From Micavibrio aeruginosavorus (GTDB lineage Bacteria; Pseudomonadota; Alphaproteobacteria; Micavibrionales; Micavibrionaceae): a stretch of 15,375 nt of DNA. This document shows positions 14,169-15,375 of this stretch, piece after piece (the stretch's first letter is position 1; each line of letters opens with the position of its first letter). Under the pieces are notes generated by a model that searched no databases, was not told the DNA's origin, and was given only the letters and a program-made list of their open reading frames with translations. Made by a program: the position numbers and the translations under genes. Where the stretch lies: NCBI GenBank assembly GCA_003240795.1, contig QFNK01000014.1, positions 1 through 15,375 of the forward strand, given 5' to 3'.

Positions 14169-14213
14169 AAAAATAGGAATTTATCGGGTTTTACACCTAT
14201 TTTCTCAAAATAG
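14169..14213. promoter_or_regulatory. Operator candidate for the XRE regulator
   Basis: CTATTTT (14197-14203) and AAAATAG (14207-14213) form a perfect 7-bp palindrome around CTC. A third half-site, AAAATAGG, lies at 14170-14177, one spacer away. All are within 60 bp upstream of the regulator's ATG, where an XRE dimer would be expected to bind. On the minus strand TTGAGA (partly inside the palindrome) and TAAATT are 19 nt apart and could be the -35 and -10. The binding protein is inferred. Confidence 0.5.
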
Positions 14214-14282
14214 AAAGAGACAAAATTCGCAATCTTTTGCGTTTTTAGAATTTATTTTCCAGAATATAGAAGTATGGTCATT

Positions 14283-14304
14283 AAAAAATCCCGCCTGGGC
14301 GGGA
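14283..14304 (-). terminator. Rho-independent terminator of the SRP RNA gene
   Basis: On the minus strand TCCCGCC (14304-14298) pairs with GGCGGGA (14295-14289) around a 2-nt loop in the DNA reading; in RNA the end pair will open. Six T follow directly. It lies 8 nt after the SRP RNA 3' stem and separates it from the regulator gene. Confidence 0.9.
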
Positions 14305-14311
14305 TCGATAA

Positions 14312-14411
14312 GGTGGAAGGCCGGACGCGACCCGGAGCAAATTCGTTACGGCTGCTGCCTCTCGGCCCTGACCGGATTGGCGAAGCTACCGCCCGCGCCG
14401 ACCTTCCGGCG
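14312..14411 (-). ncRNA. ffs: Signal recognition particle RNA, small bacterial type (4.5S)
   Basis: About 100 nt on the minus strand with the conserved SRP helix 8 core: GGTCAGGGCC, GAGA, GGCAGCAGCC (between 14373 and 14348). This reproduces the E. coli CAGG...AGCAGC asymmetric internal loop that binds Ffh. The tetraloop is GAGA (14363-14360), a GNRA loop in place of the common GGAA. The two ends pair into a long stem: GGAAGGT...CGG...CGCG near the 5' end against CGCG...CCG...GCCTTCC at the 3' end. A sigma-70 match lies just upstream and a terminator just downstream. The 4.5S type lacks an Alu domain, as is normal for proteobacteria. Ends are estimated to within a few bases. Confidence 0.95.
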
Positions 14412-14414
14412 TGA

Positions 14415-14443
14415 TCTTTAATGAATTGGCGCCCTGATGGCAA
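14415..14443 (-). promoter_or_regulatory. Candidate promoter of the SRP RNA gene
   Basis: Reading the minus strand, TTGCCA (14443-14438) and TAAAGA (14420-14415) are spaced by exactly 17 nt. Transcription would begin near 14408-14411, which is where the RNA's terminal stem starts. Spacing and position both fit. Confidence 0.6.
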
Positions 14444-14462
14444 CCCTTTTAAGCAAAAGCCC

Positions 14463-14714
14463 CTACATCCCGTACGGGCGGAGCACATCCGGCGAAACCA
14501 CCCGCTCCGGCTTTTTAGGCGCCGTTTCAGGCGAAACCCTGCCAAAGGCGGACATATCGCCGTTCACTTCCATCATGCCGTCCTGCTCCGGCGGCTTGCC
14601 GTTTGCGAGCGACAGGGGCAGATACCCTGCATAAGGGCGGCTGATATAGCCTTTTTCCGTGGCACGCACAAAGGCGTCCCCTATTTTCGAGCAGATTTCC
14701 GTGAATTTCGACAT
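14463..14714 (-). CDS. Hypothetical 83-residue protein upstream of the SRP RNA
   Basis: I do not recognise a family. The protein starts MSKFTEICSKIGDAFVRATE, has SRPYAGYLPLSLANGKPPEQ in the middle and a Pro/Glu-rich C-terminal half ending in VLRPYGM. There is no membrane segment or signal peptide. Support for a real gene is a strong GGGGGA ribosome site about 4 nt before the ATG, codon choice like that of neighbouring genes, and an AT-rich region upstream with a perfect TATAAT on the minus strand. A 6-bp inverted repeat (AATTAT/ATAATT, 14731-14747) lies between that -10 and the ribosome site. No terminator separates its stop from the SRP RNA promoter 20 bp away, so its transcript may read into the SRP RNA. 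Confidence 0.65.
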   Translation of the reverse strand: MSKFTEICSKIGDAFVRATEKGYISRPYAGYLPLSLANGKPPEQDGMMEVNGDMSAFGRVSPETAPKKPERVVSPDVLRPYGM

Positions 14715-14856
14715 ATTTCCCCCAAATACAAATTATGTATAATAATTATAAGACTATATCTCTCTTTCTTATGTTGCAATCCTTTTCGAAAATGGGTAAC
14801 TGATTATCGCGTTTTTTACACATTGTGTTTAGACGCAGTGCAAAAAAACAAAGCAC

Positions 14857-14931
14857 GCCGTTGTAGCTCAGGGGTAGAGCAACGCATTCGTAATGCGTGG
14901 GTCGGAGGTTCAATTCCTCTCAACGGCACCA
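14857..14931 (+). tRNA. tRNA-Thr (anticodon CGT)
   Basis: A complete cloverleaf of 75 nt including an encoded CCA. The acceptor arm GCCGTTG pairs with CAACGGC, discriminator A, then CCA at 14929-14931. The D arm contains AGCTCAGGGGTAGAGC. The anticodon stem ACGCA/TGCGT encloses the loop TTCGTAA with CGT at 14889-14891, reading ACG (Thr). The T arm contains GGTTCAATTCC. Six T follow the CCA at 14932-14937 and could end transcription. No repeat of the tRNA 3' end was noticed nearby, so there is no sign of an integrated element within the window. Confidence 0.97.
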
Positions 14932-14940
14932 TTTTTTCCA

Positions 14941-14976
14941 GAGAAAAAAGAAAAAAGAAGGCCGCATAGAGCGACC
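14941..14976 (-). terminator. Rho-independent terminator of the right-edge gene
   Basis: On the minus strand GGTCGC (14976-14971) pairs with GCGGCC (14965-14960) around a 5-nt loop, with one G-U pair. The T-rich run TTCTTTTTTCTTTTTTCTC follows. On the plus strand the same stem has a C-A mismatch and TTTTT after it, so it may also help stop tRNA transcripts. Confidence 0.7.
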
Positions 14977-14992
14977 CTTTTTAAAAGATGCA

Positions 14993-15375
14993 TTAAAGCG
15001 CGATTGCGTGCACAACCATCCGGCCCTCACCATCGCTGAATGGCTGAATGTAATTCCCACCGGCAAGTTGCGCCGCTCTTTGCATGGCAAGAACTGGGAA
15101 CTTGAAAGAATTGTCGACGACGAGCTGCTTTCCTTTGGGAAAATCAAATCTTATACCGTTCATAGAAAAACTCTGCGCTTCCGTGGCTTCACAGATGTGA
15201 CAGAATTGGAAAGCATCCGGCCACCAAGCCATAGAATATTTCCACGCAGAAGGATCGAACCCGCTCTCATCCGGAATCAAGTCACGTTTAATGCCGTAAA
15301 GCACATTTATCTCATAGGCAGCATGGGCAGGATGGTCATAATCGGCATATAACAGCTCTGCATCCTGCGTTGCTT
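14993..15375 (-). CDS. Hypothetical protein, C-terminal 126 codons (cut by window edge)
   Basis: An open frame that enters from the right edge without a stop and ends at 14993. A GTG at 15304 exists, but the frame stays open and protein-like upstream (DAELLYADYDHPAHAAYEIN), so this is a partial gene rather than one starting there. I recognise no family. The segment is soluble-looking and aromatic-rich (SAWKYSMAWWPDAFQFCHIC), and ends in GGNYIQPFSDGEGRMVVHAI. Two cysteines lie in CHIC, but there is no second pair for a zinc site in the visible part. A good terminator follows the stop, so the gene is the last of its transcript. It converges on the tRNA gene. Confidence 0.7.
   Translation of the reverse strand, partial: ATQDAELLYADYDHPAHAAYEINVLYGIKRDLIPDESGFDPSAWKYSMAWWPDAFQFCHICEATEAQSFSMNGIRFDFPKGKQLVVDNSFKFPVLAMQRAAQLAGGNYIQPFSDGEGRMVVHAIAL

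Noticed and set aside
14857..14992. tRNA-Thr as an attachment site of an integrated element
   Set aside because: No repeat of the tRNA 3' end, integrase or shift in codon use was seen within the window.

Overview
The window looks like ordinary chromosomal DNA of an alphaproteobacterium. The evidence is an RsmB / ribulose-phosphate epimerase / heparinase-family run, a DUF1674 (SDHAF4-like) gene beside it, and a small SRP RNA followed further on by dnaX and ybaB. I cannot assign a genus. Nothing suggests a phage, integron, IS element or CRISPR array.

Left block (1-3376). A minus-strand operon reads a small Lys-rich protein, a chorismate-mutase-fold protein, rsmB, rpe and a heparinase-like gene cut by the window edge. 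Several junctions are tight (4-nt overlap of the chorismate mutase gene and rsmB; 5 nt between rpe and the heparinase gene). rpe also has a candidate promoter of its own, with a consensus DnaA box in its spacer. Diverging from this operon is a 51-codon SDHAF4/DUF1674 gene whose predicted transcript starts at its own AUG (leaderless).

Middle block (3377-9518). typA/bipA runs on the plus strand and meets an mscS-type channel gene tail to tail. The stop codons overlap (CTAA), and the typA terminator lies inside the mscS coding sequence. After a 325-bp spacer holding an 8-bp inverted repeat, a plus-strand operon encodes three GNAT acetyltransferases and an MFS exporter. Two junctions are ATGA overlaps and the third is a 3-nt gap. 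This is the clearest accessory module: acylation plus efflux suggests detoxification or self-resistance.

Right block (9485-15375). Read on the minus strand: a right-edge partial gene, then (past a plus-strand tRNA-Thr(CGT)) an 83-codon unknown gene, the SRP RNA with promoter and terminator, an XRE-type regulator coupled to a histidine-methyltransferase-family (EgtD-like) enzyme, dnaX, ybaB and xthA. Two things are unusual compared with the common SRP RNA-dnaX-ybaB-recR layout: the regulator/methyltransferase pair lies between the SRP RNA and dnaX, and xthA stands where recR is expected. The DnaX protein also lacks two of the four expected zinc-ligand cysteines. The regulator/methyltransferase pair, with a palindromic operator candidate in front, is the best candidate for an undescribed small system. 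Its substrate and signal cannot be read from the sequence.
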